This document shows, in pieces, positions 26,690-35,495 of a stretch of 64,000 bases of DNA. The translations under genes and the position numbers were made by a program. Numbering within the stretch: position 1 is the stretch's first letter; every line of letters begins with the position of its first letter. The stretch is from Cetobacterium ceti (GTDB taxonomy: Bacteria; Fusobacteriota; Fusobacteriia; Fusobacteriales; Fusobacteriaceae): positions 62,001 to 126,000 of the forward strand of contig NZ_FUWX01000005.1 of NCBI RefSeq assembly GCF_900167275.1. Reading direction: 5' to 3'. The notes beneath the pieces are model-generated. The model was not told where the DNA came from and searched no databases. It was given only the letters and a program-made list of their open reading frames with translations.

Positions 26690-27404
26690 TTTCTACCTCC
26701 CTTTTAATCTCTTCCATTAGCTTTTTCTCTAATTTTGTAAATTCTCTATTTTTTAAAAGTTCTCTTCTTCTTAAATATGTTCTTTTTAAACTCTGTTTTA
26801 ATCTCCATTCATCTATATTTTTATGATGTCCTGACATTAAAACATCTGGAACTTTTAATCCCTCATATTCAGCAGGTCTTGTATAGTGAGGATAATCTAA
26901 TAAACCATTGAAAAATGAATCATTTTCATAGGATTCTTTTTTTATTACTCCAGGAACAAGTCTTATAATTGCATCTGATATTACCATAGCAGGAAGCTCT
27001 CCACCAGTTAAAACAAAATCTCCTAGGGATACTTCCATATCAACTTTACTTTCAACAACTCTTTCATCTATTCCTTCATAATGGCCTGCTATTATAGTTA
27101 TTTCCTCTAAGCTAGACATTTCAACAGCCATCTCTTGATTAAATTTTTTACCTTGAGGTGAAGTGTATAACACAAGCCCTCCCACGGAATCAATGGCTTT
27201 CATAAGAGGCTCTGGCTTCATAACCATTCCAGCCCCTCCTCCAAAGGGTATATCGTCACATTGTCTATGTCTACCCTCGGCAAAATCTCTAATGTTTACA
27301 ATATTTATTTCTACTTGCTCTCTTTCAACAGCTCTTTTTACAATACTATGTTCCTTAAAAGAGTTAAAAAATTCTGGAAACAAAGTTAAAATATTAATTT
27401 TCAC
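26679..27404 (-). CDS. trmD: tRNA (guanine-37-N1)-methyltransferase
   Basis: A 241-residue SPOUT enzyme that methylates G37 of tRNAs reading CNN codons and prevents frameshifting. It starts MKINILTLFPEFFNSF and contains the knot and active-site segments GHYEGIDERV, LGDFVLTGGELPAM and DYPHYTRPAEYEG. It lies in the order khpA-rimM-trmD, although rpsP and rplS, common partners, are missing here. Confidence 0.98.
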   Translation of the reverse strand: MKINILTLFPEFFNSFKEHSIVKRAVEREQVEINIVNIRDFAEGRHRQCDDIPFGGGAGMVMKPEPLMKAIDSVGGLVLYTSPQGKKFNQEMAVEMSSLEEITIIAGHYEGIDERVVESKVDMEVSLGDFVLTGGELPAMVISDAIIRLVPGVIKKESYENDSFFNGLLDYPHYTRPAEYEGLKVPDVLMSGHHKNIDEWRLKQSLKRTYLRRRELLKNREFTKLEKKLMEEIKREVENDI

Positions 27405-27414
27405 AAATTTCTCC

Positions 27415-27927
27415 TTATTTCTTTTTCTCTTTCATTCCATCTATAAGAGATACTCTCATTTCATGTTTATCAAAATTAACATCCTTTACGAATACATCTA
27501 TATCAGGAATCATTGTTTCAAACTCTTCGCTTTCAACAACAAAAATATCATGGGCAGCAGTTTCAAATATATCTTGAACTTCACCTAAATAATCCCCATT
27601 TTCCTCATATACTTTCATTCCAATTACATCATTAACTAAATATTCATCTTCTTCTATATCTAATATATCTCTTCTTACTTTTATAAGTCCACCTTGTAAT
27701 AAACTAGCCTCTGTTTTATTTGTAATCTCTTCAAATTCTACAGCCCATTTTTTACCTACAAGTGGAGAAGCTTCTTTCATAGTTAAAACCTTTGTGCTTC
27801 CATTTCCTAATTCTACAATAACTTTATTTCCTATAACAATATCTAGCTCATCAACATTTGATAAAACCTTAACAGCTCCTTTTAAATGATGTGTTCCAGA
27901 AATTTTTGCAACTACTAATAAATCCAT
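27415..27927 (-). CDS. rimM: 16S rRNA processing protein
   Basis: A 170-residue 30S assembly factor that binds S19 and helps mature the 16S 3' domain. It starts LLVVAKISGTHHLKGAVKVL, the typical RimM N-terminal barrel, and has the PRC-barrel C terminus with EDEYLVNDVIGMKVY and HDIFVVE. It is placed 12 bases after khpA and 10 before trmD. Confidence 0.96.
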   Translation of the reverse strand: MDLLVVAKISGTHHLKGAVKVLSNVDELDIVIGNKVIVELGNGSTKVLTMKEASPLVGKKWAVEFEEITNKTEASLLQGGLIKVRRDILDIEEDEYLVNDVIGMKVYEENGDYLGEVQDIFETAAHDIFVVESEEFETMIPDIDVFVKDVNFDKHEMRVSLIDGMKEKKK

Positions 27928-27939
27928 TTATCCTCCTAA

Positions 27940-28179
27940 TTAATCTAAAAACTCCACATTTACATTTAATCTATCTTTTACTCCAGCTGCTTGCATAACT
28001 CCTCTTATAGCATTAGCTGTAAGCCCATTTTTCCCTATTACTTTCCCCATTTCTCCTTGGGCAACATTTACTTTAAAAGTAACAGTATCATCGATTAAAT
28101 CGTAAGTTATTCTAATATCCTCATGTTTATCAACTAATTGCTCTATAACATATGATAATAATTTTTCTAATTTTTCCAT
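27940..28179 (-). CDS. khpA: KH-domain RNA-binding protein
   Basis: A 79-residue single KH domain with the GxxG loop in MGKVIGKNGLTANAI. KhpA usually works with KhpB (Jag) as a broad RNA chaperone affecting cell division and elongation; rimM context is standard. ATG at 28179 with GGAGGG is preferred to an upstream in-frame start at 28233, which would overlap the preceding gene. Confidence 0.93.
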   Translation of the reverse strand: MEKLEKLLSYVIEQLVDKHEDIRITYDLIDDTVTFKVNVAQGEMGKVIGKNGLTANAIRGVMQAAGVKDRLNVNVEFLD

Positions 28180-28198
28180 ATAAACTTCCCTCCAATAA

Positions 28199-28444
28199 TT
28201 ATAGTTCTCCAGACCAAGGTCCCTCTGATACAATTTTAGCTACAACCCATTTTTTATCTAAATCTTCTACGATCATTCTTACATCGTCTTTAAAATCAGC
28301 TGTAGATACTATTGTAAGATCTCCTGCATCTGCATTTTTAGTACGAACTACACCTATTCCCTCATAAGCTTCCATGATTTTATTAATAAAATCAATATCT
28401 TCTCTTCTTGTTTTTATTCTAAATTCATAATTTTGATTTGGCAT
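28199..28444 (-). CDS. Small DUF4911-like protein
   Basis: An 81-residue soluble protein (RIKTRREDIDFINKIMEAYEG, VRTKNADAGDLTIVST, VRMIVEDL) matching the DUF4911 pattern as I remember it. Function is unknown. It precedes khpA in the ribosome-maturation cluster, with a start 20 bases upstream of the khpA start region, so it is probably translated with that group. Confidence 0.65.
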   Translation of the reverse strand: MPNQNYEFRIKTRREDIDFINKIMEAYEGIGVVRTKNADAGDLTIVSTADFKDDVRMIVEDLDKKWVVAKIVSEGPWSGEL

Positions 28445-28472
28445 TTTTTTCTCCTTGAAACCCTTTAAGCTA

Positions 28473-28523
28473 AAAGGAGGCTGTCTAAAATTAGGAACTT
28501 CCTATTTTTAGTTTCCAGCCTCT
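28473..28523 (-). terminator. Long imperfect hairpin between rsmA and the DUF4911 gene
   Basis: Nested complementary arms: GAGGCTG/CAGCCTC (28477-28483 with 28516-28522), CTAAAA/TTTTAG (28485-28490 with 28506-28511) and TAGGA/TCCTA (28492-28496 with 28500-28504). In the minus direction it ends CAGCCTCCTTTTA, so it may be a partial terminator dividing hpt-rsmA from the downstream genes. Confidence 0.65.
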
Positions 28524-28537
28524 CCCTTTACCCTACC

Positions 28538-29338
28538 TTATTTCTTTTTCTTTTCAAATATTTCAGCAAGGTTTATAAACTCTTCAATTGTTAAATTCTC
28601 AGCTCTTTCATTCCCTGAAATATTTAACTGTTCTATTACTTCTCTTACTTCATCCTTAGAATAACCCAATGTTGCTAGATTATTTACTATATTTTTTCTC
28701 TTATTAGAGAAAGCTGCTTTTACATATTTAAAGAATAGCTCTTCAGATATTCTATTTTCATATCTTCTATCACCATAGAATTTAATAGACATAAATGCTG
28801 AATCTACCTTTGGTGCAGGAGTGAAAAACTCCTTTGGTATTGTAAATAAATATTCAGCTTCCCCATAATACTCCACAGCTAAAGTTAATATACTTCTTTC
28901 TTTACCTGAATCAGCACAAACTCTCTCTGCAACTTCCTTTTGAACCATAACATACATTTCATCTATCTTATCTCTATTATCAATAATTTTATTAATAATA
29001 GGTGATGTAATGTAATAAGGTATATTTGCTACTACCTTAGCTTTTTTTTCAATTAATGGATTTATATCTACTTCTAAAACATCTCCCATTACTAGGTTGA
29101 ATTTTTCATTAGTAGAATATTTCTTTCTTAATATTTTTTCTAAATCTGTATCAATCTCAATACATGTTACCTTTGCAGCCTCTTGTAAAAGTAATCCAGT
29201 CAAAGCTCCCTCTCCAGGACCTATCTCAATAATATGATCCTCAGATGTAACTCCTGAAACTTCCATTATTTTATCTAAGACTTCATCTTGGTCCGTAAGG
29301 AAGTTTTGTCCATATTTTTTTTTGTGTTTAAAGGACAT
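28538..29338 (-). CDS. rsmA: 16S rRNA dimethyladenosine transferase (KsgA)
   Basis: A 266-residue SAM methyltransferase that dimethylates A1518 and A1519 of 16S rRNA. KYGQNFLTDQD begins the domain, IEIGPGEGALTGLLL binds SAM, and NIPYYITSPII is the NxPY catalytic motif; a C-terminal helical RNA-binding part follows. It begins 12 bases after hpt. Confidence 0.98.
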   Translation of the reverse strand: MSFKHKKKYGQNFLTDQDEVLDKIMEVSGVTSEDHIIEIGPGEGALTGLLLQEAAKVTCIEIDTDLEKILRKKYSTNEKFNLVMGDVLEVDINPLIEKKAKVVANIPYYITSPIINKIIDNRDKIDEMYVMVQKEVAERVCADSGKERSILTLAVEYYGEAEYLFTIPKEFFTPAPKVDSAFMSIKFYGDRRYENRISEELFFKYVKAAFSNKRKNIVNNLATLGYSKDEVREVIEQLNISGNERAENLTIEEFINLAEIFEKKKK

Positions 29339-29350
29339 TTTCCCTCCTAA

Positions 29351-29881
29351 TTATTTACTAACTTTTCCTACGAATGGTAGGTTTCTATAATACTCATCAT
29401 AATCTAATCCATAACCTAATACAAACTCATCTGGAATTTCAAATCCAATATATTCTCCAACCATTTCAACTTTTCTTCTGCTTGGTTTGTCTAATAGACT
29501 ACAAACTTTAATCTCATTTGGTTTTTTACTTCCTAAGAAATTCTTAACATATTGTAAAGTAAGTCCTGTATCGATGATGTCTTCTATTATTAGTATATTT
29601 TTTCCTGTAATATCTAAGTCAACGTCTTTTAAGATTTTTACTACTCCTGTACTATCAGTTCCACCATGGTAACTTGATACCTTCATAAAATCCATTGCTA
29701 AAGGTAAGTTTACTTCCTTTAATAAATCTGCCATAAACATAATAGACCCTTTTAATAGTCCTAAACAGATTAATTCTTTACCTTCATAGTCTTTTTCAAT
29801 CTCTCTAGCTAGTTCCTTAATTCTCTTTTGGATCTCCTCTTGAGAAATCATAACATCAACATCAATTTTTTTATAGTTCAT
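29351..29881 (-). CDS. hpt: Hypoxanthine phosphoribosyltransferase
   Basis: A 176-residue purine salvage enzyme making IMP or GMP from hypoxanthine or guanine and PRPP. GLLKGSIMFMADLL is the PPi loop and LIIEDIIDTGLTL the PRPP-binding motif. The DE/AE region is followed by FVLGYGLDYDEYYRNLPFVG, a typical C terminus. ATG at 29881 follows GGAGG; an upstream in-frame start at 29905 is less likely. Confidence 0.96.
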   Translation of the reverse strand: MNYKKIDVDVMISQEEIQKRIKELAREIEKDYEGKELICLGLLKGSIMFMADLLKEVNLPLAMDFMKVSSYHGGTDSTGVVKILKDVDLDITGKNILIIEDIIDTGLTLQYVKNFLGSKKPNEIKVCSLLDKPSRRKVEMVGEYIGFEIPDEFVLGYGLDYDEYYRNLPFVGKVSK

Positions 29882-29921
29882 CTTTCCTCCCACTTTACTT
29901 TTCAATTATGACATTTAATTT

Positions 29922-29950
29922 ATTCTATCATTTAAGATACCATTTATCAA
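29922..29950 (-). promoter_or_regulatory. Promoter of hpt-rsmA
   Basis: TTGATA (29950-29945), a 17-base spacer and TAGAAT (29927-29922) on the minus strand. Confidence 0.6.
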
Positions 29951-29957
29951 GTAAATA

Positions 29958-29986
29958 TTGATATTTTAAAGGTCTTATGTTATCAT
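29958..29986 (+). promoter_or_regulatory. Promoter of the PASTA-rsgA-rpe-MarR-rqcH operon
   Basis: TTGATA (29958-29963), a 17-base spacer and TATCAT (29981-29986), 48 bases before the first gene and back to back with the hpt promoter. Confidence 0.6.
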
Positions 29987-30034
29987 TTTATAGATATTTG
30001 ATGACATAATTAAAAGTGATTTTTAGGAGGATAA

Positions 30035-30736
30035 ATGAAAAAAATAATTGTCATTTTTCTATCCATTTTAGCTTTTTTAGCTTCTATTTTTTTTGCCTTT
30101 AACATCTTTTTAAAAGTTTATTTCAATGAATTTTTCTATTATACCCCAGATTTTAAAGGTTTAACTTTAGAAGAGGTAAATAAAATGAATAGTCAAAATA
30201 TATTTGATATTAAAGTTGCTGGTAGTGAGTACTCTAATTATCCCCCTGGGGAAATTTTTATGCAAGAGCCACATACAAATAGAGTTATAAAAAAAGGTCG
30301 TGATATTAAAATATGGATTAGTAAAGGGTCTGATGAGATTGAACTTCCTAATTTACAAGGGAAGAATTTAATTGATATTACAGGTCTTTTACAAAGAGAT
30401 GGTTTAAACATAAGAAAAACAAGTTATGTTATAACTCCTCTTCCTTATAATACTATTATTACAACTAATCCTCTTCCTGGAGCAAAGGTTAAAAGAGGAG
30501 ATAGTATATCTATACTTGTAAGTGATGTAGAAAATAAAAAAGTTTCTATGCCTGATTTAGTTGGTATTGAATTTAATAAAGCAAAAGATTTATTAAGTAA
30601 AAATTATTTAAGTGTAGGAAATATAACCTACAAAGAAACCGATTATCTAGATCCAGGAATTGTAATTGAAACAAGTATCCCATCTAGAGAAGAAGTTAGT
30701 GCTGGTACAGCCGTTGATTTAATTGTAAGTAAATAG
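30035..30736 (+). CDS. Membrane-anchored three-PASTA-domain protein
   Basis: A 233-residue protein with an N-terminal membrane anchor (IIVIFLSILAFLASIFFAF) and three PASTA repeats beginning near residues 41 (TPDFKGLTLEEV), 103 (ELPNLQGKNLIDI) and 170 (SMPDLVGIEFNKA). PASTA domains bind peptidoglycan or beta-lactams, usually outside Ser/Thr kinases or penicillin-binding proteins. Here there is no kinase or transpeptidase domain, yet the gene sits upstream of rsgA and rpe, the place of prkC in Firmicutes. It might report on cell-wall state through another partner. RBS AGGAGG. Confidence 0.9.
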   Translation: MKKIIVIFLSILAFLASIFFAFNIFLKVYFNEFFYYTPDFKGLTLEEVNKMNSQNIFDIKVAGSEYSNYPPGEIFMQEPHTNRVIKKGRDIKIWISKGSDEIELPNLQGKNLIDITGLLQRDGLNIRKTSYVITPLPYNTIITTNPLPGAKVKRGDSISILVSDVENKKVSMPDLVGIEFNKAKDLLSKNYLSVGNITYKETDYLDPGIVIETSIPSREEVSAGTAVDLIVSK

Positions 30737-30740
30737 GAGG

Positions 30741-31631
30741 ATGGTTCTCATAGAAGGAATAGTTATAAATAAAATTCAAGGATTTTATAATATTAAAACA
30801 GAGGATAATAAAGAGTTCTTATGTAAATTAAGAGGTCTTTTAAAACGTAAGGATAAAAAAGAAAATTGTACTGTTGGAGACCATGTAGTTTTCGATGCAG
30901 ATGGATTTATAACAGAGGTAAAGGAACGTAAAAATCTTTTACTTAGACCTTTAGTTGCTAATATTGATCATATAGTTATACAATTTGCAGCTAAGGATCC
31001 TTTAATAGATTATGAACGTTTAAATATTCTTTTATTAAATAGTTTTTACTATAAAATTCCTCCAATTATAGTTGTTAATAAAATAGATTTATTAACTGAA
31101 GATGAAAAAGAGGAAATTATCAAAAATTTAGATTTCTTAAAAAATATAGATATTCCATATTTTATGATTTCTACTGAAACTGGTGAAGGAATCGAAGAAA
31201 TTAAAAATTATATTAAAGATTCTATAACTGCATTTAGTGGTCCTAGTGGAGTTGGGAAATCAAGTATTTTAAATCTTTTACAAAGTGAAAGAGTTTTAGC
31301 AACTGGTGAAACAAGCAAAAGATTAAGAGCTGGAAAACATACAACAAGAGATAGTAACTTACTTCCTATGAAGGCTGGAGGATATGTTATTGACACTCCA
31401 GGATTCTCTTCTGTAGAGCTTCCAGATATTAAAACTCCTGCTGAACTTATGGGTCTTTTCCCTGAGTTTGATTTAGGTATCGGTTGTAAATTTAGTAATT
31501 GTATTCACATAAATGAACCTGGCTGTGTTGTTAAAGAAGCCGTGGAAAATAATCAAATATCTCAAAAAAGATATGATTTTTATAAAAGGTGTTATGACAA
31601 ACTAAAAAACGAGAGGTGGAATAGAATATGA
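30741..31631 (+). CDS. rsgA: Ribosome small-subunit-dependent GTPase A
   Basis: A 296-residue circularly permuted GTPase that checks late 30S maturation. An OB fold (1-65) is followed by G4 NKID, G1 GPSGVGKS, G3 DTPGF and a C-terminal zinc knuckle ([17 protein letters not shown]). The start is odd: the only in-frame ATG (30741) directly touches the AGGAGG ribosome binding site with no spacer. The codon at correct distance (nine bases) is ATA at 30750, giving [13 protein letters not shown], so a rare ATA start is possible. Rpe overlaps its end by four bases. Confidence 0.96.
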   Translation: MVLIEGIVINKIQGFYNIKTEDNKEFLCKLRGLLKRKDKKENCTVGDHVVFDADGFITEVKERKNLLLRPLVANIDHIVIQFAAKDPLIDYERLNILLLNSFYYKIPPIIVVNKIDLLTEDEKEEIIKNLDFLKNIDIPYFMISTETGEGIEEIKNYIKDSITAFSGPSGVGKSSILNLLQSERVLATGETSKRLRAGKHTTRDSNLLPMKAGGYVIDTPGFSSVELPDIKTPAELMGLFPEFDLGIGCKFSNCIHINEPGCVVKEAVENNQISQKRYDFYKRCYDKLKNERWNRI

Positions 31632-32260
31632 TAAAAATAGCTCCTTCAATACTTTCAGCTGATTTTAGCAAACTTGGAGAGGAGATTATAGCCATAGACA
31701 AAGCTGGAGCTGACTATGTGCATATTGATGTAATGGATGGAATGTTTGTTCCTAATATTACCTTTGGTGCTCCTGTTATAAAATCTGTAAGAAATAAGAC
31801 TGAACTTGTATTTGACGTTCATTTAATGATTAATCAACCTGAAAGATACATTGAAGATTTCGTAAAAGCTGGAGCTGATATAATAGTTGTCCATGCAGAA
31901 TCTACAATTCATCTTCACAGAACAATTCAGCTTATTAAATCCTTCGGAATCAAAGCTGGAGTATCGTTAAATCCTGCAACACCAATAGATATTTTGAAAT
32001 ACATTATAAATGATATAGATATGGTTTTAGTTATGAGTGTTAATCCAGGATTTGGAGGACAAAAATTTATCGAAAGTTCTATAGAAAAAATAAAAGAAAT
32101 TAGACAGTTACACGGGACAATAGATATAGAGGTTGATGGTGGAATCACCGATAAAACAATAACAAAATGTATAGAAGCTGGGGCTAACGTTTTTGTAGCC
32201 GGTTCCTATGTATTTTCTGGGGATTATAAAGAGAGAATAGACTCTCTAAAGAGGAGGTAA
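31628..32260 (+). CDS. rpe: Ribulose-phosphate 3-epimerase
   Basis: A 210-residue TIM-barrel enzyme interconverting ribulose 5-phosphate and xylulose 5-phosphate in the pentose phosphate pathway. [50 protein letters not shown] and EVDGGI carry the metal- and phosphate-binding residues. It overlaps rsgA by four bases (ATGA), a conserved pairing in many bacteria. Confidence 0.97.
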   Translation: MIKIAPSILSADFSKLGEEIIAIDKAGADYVHIDVMDGMFVPNITFGAPVIKSVRNKTELVFDVHLMINQPERYIEDFVKAGADIIVVHAESTIHLHRTIQLIKSFGIKAGVSLNPATPIDILKYIINDIDMVLVMSVNPGFGGQKFIESSIEKIKEIRQLHGTIDIEVDGGITDKTITKCIEAGANVFVAGSYVFSGDYKERIDSLKRR

Positions 32261-32266
32261 TTTTTT

Positions 32267-32938
32267 ATGGATATTAATAAAGTTAATGAAGTCTTAGAAA
32301 ATTTTTATAAATTATTTTACGAAACTGAGGATTTAGCTTTAAAAAGAGGAATAAAATGTTTAACTCATACTGAGTTACATATTATAGAGGCAATTGGACA
32401 GGATTCTTTAAATATGAATGAATTAGCTGATAGATTAGGTATAACTATGGGAACTGCCACAGTTGCTGTAACTAAATTAGGTGATAAAGGATTCATTGAA
32501 AGAGTTAGATCTGATGCAGACAGAAGAAAGGTTTATGTTTCTCTTTCTAAAAAAGGATTAGAAGCTTTAAACTATCACAACAATTATCATAAACAAATAA
32601 TTTCAACTATAACTGAAAATATTTCAGATAAAGATTTAGAGCATTTCATCTCTATTTTTGAACTTATTTTAAAAAATCTTGAAGATAAAACAGAATTCTT
32701 TAAACCTGTTCCTGTAACAGAGTTCCCTATTGACTCTACAGTATCAGTTGTAGAAATAAAAGGAACGCCTATTGTTCTTGATTATTTTTCTAACAATGGA
32801 ATTGAGCACTATTCAATTTTAACAGTTATTCCATCAAAATTTGATGATAAAATAGCCCTAAGAAAAGATGATGGTTCTGTTTTAGAAATAAATATTTTAG
32901 ATGCTAAAAATATCATAGGTGTAAAGGTCGAAAAATAA
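32267..32938 (+). CDS. MarR-family regulator fused to a FeoA-like SH3 domain
   Basis: A 223-residue DNA-binding protein. Residues about 1-145 form a MarR-type winged helix (MNELADRLGITMGTATVAVTKL and the wing GFIERVRSDADRRKVYVSLS). Residues about 150-223 (FKPVPVTEFP...VIPSKFDDKIALRKDDGS) look like a FeoA/SH3 domain, the kind seen at the C terminus of DtxR/MntR metal regulators. The combination suggests a metal or redox-linked repressor. It is sandwiched between rpe and rqcH and its stop codon overlaps the rqcH start. Target genes are unknown. Confidence 0.72.
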   Translation: MDINKVNEVLENFYKLFYETEDLALKRGIKCLTHTELHIIEAIGQDSLNMNELADRLGITMGTATVAVTKLGDKGFIERVRSDADRRKVYVSLSKKGLEALNYHNNYHKQIISTITENISDKDLEHFISIFELILKNLEDKTEFFKPVPVTEFPIDSTVSVVEIKGTPIVLDYFSNNGIEHYSILTVIPSKFDDKIALRKDDGSVLEINILDAKNIIGVKVEK

Positions 32939-34554
32939 TGTTATATATAGATGGTATTTCTCTAAATAAAATTGCAAAGGAATTAAGAGAGGAACTTTTA
33001 AATAAAAAAATAGGGAAAATTGTACAAACTAGTTCCCTTGCTATTACCTTAAGTTTTGGAAAAACAAATTTTGTAGTTTCAGCTTTTCCAAATCTTTCCC
33101 TAGCATATATTTCAGAGAAAAAAGAGGACAACTTTTTAGAAGAAAATACAGGCTTTTGTTTAAATTTAAGAAAACATCTTTTAGGAAGTACTTTACTAGA
33201 TGTTGAAGAAATTAATTTTGATAGAATTTTAGTTTTTCATTTTTCAAAATTAAATGAACTTGGTGTTGTCAATCATTATAAATTATATTTTGAACCTATG
33301 GGAAAACATTCTAATATTATTTTAACAGATAAAAATAATAAAATTATTGATCTAATTAAAAGATTTTCTCTAGAGGAAAATTCTCTAAGATTTTTATTTC
33401 CAGGAGTGGAATATTCTCTTCCTATTTTAGAAAAGAAAATATCTCCTATGGATTTAACAGAAAAAGATTTTTATGAATATAAAAATGATGGAACTTTAAT
33501 TTCAAAAGTAAATGGTATTGGAAAATATCTACTTAATAATTTAGATTCCTATGAAAATTTTAGAAAAATTTTAAATGATACTATTTCACCTAAGATTTTT
33601 TATAAGGATAAGGAACTTATTTTAGGAACTGTTTTAAATATTGAGCCTAAAAATTACACAAAGGTTATTAATTTTGAAACCAGTCAAGAAATGATAAATT
33701 ATTACTTAGAAAATAAAAATCTATCTAATTCTTATAAATTACTAAAAGATAAATTAATAGCTATTACAAAGAAAAATATAAAAAAAATTGAAAGAACTAT
33801 AAAAACAATTGAAAAAGAGATTGAAGATAGAGAAAATTATGATAGATATAGAGAACTAGGTGATATTTTAGCTGCTTCTTTATATTCTCTAAAAAAAGGA
33901 ATGGATAAAGTTGACCTTTATGATTTTTATAAGGATGAAATGTGTACTATTTCTTTAGATCCTCTATTGACTCCACAAAGTAATTTAGAAAAAATTTATA
34001 AAAAATACAACAAAACTAAAAAGGGATTAGAATATAGTTTAGAAAGAGTTGTTGAATTTAAAAATAATTTAGATTACTTTAAAGGATTAGAACTTTTTAT
34101 TGAATCCAGTGAGAACTTAGAAAATTTAAAAATTATTGAAGAGGAATTAATTTCTCAAAAATTTATTAAACTTCCTAAAACAAATAAAAAGAAACAAAAA
34201 AAACAGATTAAAGAATATAACTATGGAAAAGATGAAATCGATGGTTACACAATTTACTTTGGAAGAAACAATCTAGAAAATGATAATTTAACTATGAAAA
34301 TAGCCCATCGTGAAGAGTACTGGTTCCATGCTAAGGATGTACCAGGATCTCATATTATTTTAAAAAGTGAAACTTTACCAAAGGATGAAACTTTAATAAA
34401 AATTGCAACCCTTGCTGGTAAAATGTCTAGAAGTAATCCTGGGGATAAAGTAACTATTGATTATACAAAGAAAAAATATATAAATAAACCTAAAGGTGCT
34501 AAACCAGGTTTTGTTACATATAATATTTTTGATTCTATTATTGTAACTATATAA
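32938..34554 (+). CDS. rqcH: Ribosome quality control protein RqcH (NFACT family)
   Basis: A 538-residue homologue of eukaryotic NEMF/Rqc2. RqcH binds 50S subunits carrying stalled peptidyl-tRNA and adds alanine tails that mark the chain for degradation. NFACT-N covers residues 1 to about 200, coiled coils about 270-400, and the NFACT-R domain the C terminus (YFGRNNLENDNLTMKIA, EYWFHAKDVPGSHIIL). Fusobacterial and firmicute versions were earlier called fibronectin-binding protein. It directly overlaps the MarR-FeoA gene (shared A of TAATG). Confidence 0.92.
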   Translation: MLYIDGISLNKIAKELREELLNKKIGKIVQTSSLAITLSFGKTNFVVSAFPNLSLAYISEKKEDNFLEENTGFCLNLRKHLLGSTLLDVEEINFDRILVFHFSKLNELGVVNHYKLYFEPMGKHSNIILTDKNNKIIDLIKRFSLEENSLRFLFPGVEYSLPILEKKISPMDLTEKDFYEYKNDGTLISKVNGIGKYLLNNLDSYENFRKILNDTISPKIFYKDKELILGTVLNIEPKNYTKVINFETSQEMINYYLENKNLSNSYKLLKDKLIAITKKNIKKIERTIKTIEKEIEDRENYDRYRELGDILAASLYSLKKGMDKVDLYDFYKDEMCTISLDPLLTPQSNLEKIYKKYNKTKKGLEYSLERVVEFKNNLDYFKGLELFIESSENLENLKIIEEELISQKFIKLPKTNKKKQKKQIKEYNYGKDEIDGYTIYFGRNNLENDNLTMKIAHREEYWFHAKDVPGSHIILKSETLPKDETLIKIATLAGKMSRSNPGDKVTIDYTKKKYINKPKGAKPGFVTYNIFDSIIVTI

Positions 34555-34555
34555 G

Positions 34556-34588
34556 AAAAGTGGCCAAAATTTAAATGGCCACTTTTTT
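34556..34588. terminator. Terminator of the rsgA-rqcH operon
   Basis: AGTGGCCA/TGGCCACT stem (34559-34566 with 34576-34583) and T6. A shorter T run exists on the other side, so it may also stop the convergent ankyrin gene. Confidence 0.92.
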
Positions 34589-35471
34589 AATTTTCTTTAA
34601 CTCCTATTTCTCTTAAATATTTTAAAATCTCTGTACTATTATATTCCATAGCAGTATCTATTCCATTTTCTCCATAGGATTCATAATTTTTATCTACACC
34701 TATATTTATAAGCTTTTTTACTATATCTAAATATCCATTGGCTATAGCTTTTAAATACACTTCTCCTAAGATATTTTCCCCATAAATATTTTTAGCATTT
34801 AAATCATAATGACCTTGTAAAAAAATTTCTAAATTAGGTTCTGAATAGGAATAATATACGGGATAATTTCCCTTTTTATCCTTATATGCAAAGGATAAAG
34901 GCTCTTTGTTATACATACTTTGCAAAAGCTCACTATTACCGCTTATTCCTGCCCAAAATACAGGAGTCCAACCTTCTCTATCTACTATATTTAAATAAGC
35001 TCCCTTTTCAACTAAATAAATTGAATATTCTATAGGCTTATATTTTATAAAATAAGTTAAAAGTGGAGTTCCATCTGTATTTTTATCATTTATATTACTA
35101 CCACTATTTACTAAAAGTTTTAAAGCTTCTAAACTTTTAACATAATAAATAGGTGTTTGTCCTGGACTTAATTTATCAGTTCCCATTATTTTAATAGGTC
35201 CAAGTCCCATATTTACATCTGCCTTATTTTTTAAAAGAACTCTTAAAATATCCAATGAATTATTTTTCAAAGCTAAACTTATTAAGTTATTTCCATCTTT
35301 AAATTGGTAATTTGGAGAAACTCCATTTTTAAGTATCTCTTCCATTATAAGAGTATTATTTGTGCTAATAGCTGCGTTAATCTCTTCATCACTATAAACT
35401 TTTTGTACTTTATTATTAGAACATCCAAAAAGAAATAAAAAACATATAAAAAATATAAGATATTTTTTCAT
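34587..35471 (-). CDS. Ankyrin-repeat lipoprotein
   Basis: A 294-residue exported protein with signal peptide and lipobox (FICFLFLFGC), so it should be lipid-anchored in the envelope. The body has at least six ankyrin repeats, for example DGNNLISLALKNNSLDILRV and GWTPVFWAGISGNSELLQSM. Ankyrin repeats bind proteins; the partner is unknown. MKKYLIFF (ATG 35471, GGGGAG upstream) is preferred to the in-frame start at 35525. No promoter is visible between it and the upstream terminator, so expression may depend on read-through from typA. Confidence 0.87.
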   Translation of the reverse strand: MKKYLIFFICFLFLFGCSNNKVQKVYSDEEINAAISTNNTLIMEEILKNGVSPNYQFKDGNNLISLALKNNSLDILRVLLKNKADVNMGLGPIKIMGTDKLSPGQTPIYYVKSLEALKLLVNSGSNINDKNTDGTPLLTYFIKYKPIEYSIYLVEKGAYLNIVDREGWTPVFWAGISGNSELLQSMYNKEPLSFAYKDKKGNYPVYYSYSEPNLEIFLQGHYDLNAKNIYGENILGEVYLKAIANGYLDIVKKLINIGVDKNYESYGENGIDTAMEYNSTEILKYLREIGVKEN

Positions 35472-35495
35472 ACTTACTCCCCTTATAATTAAAAT

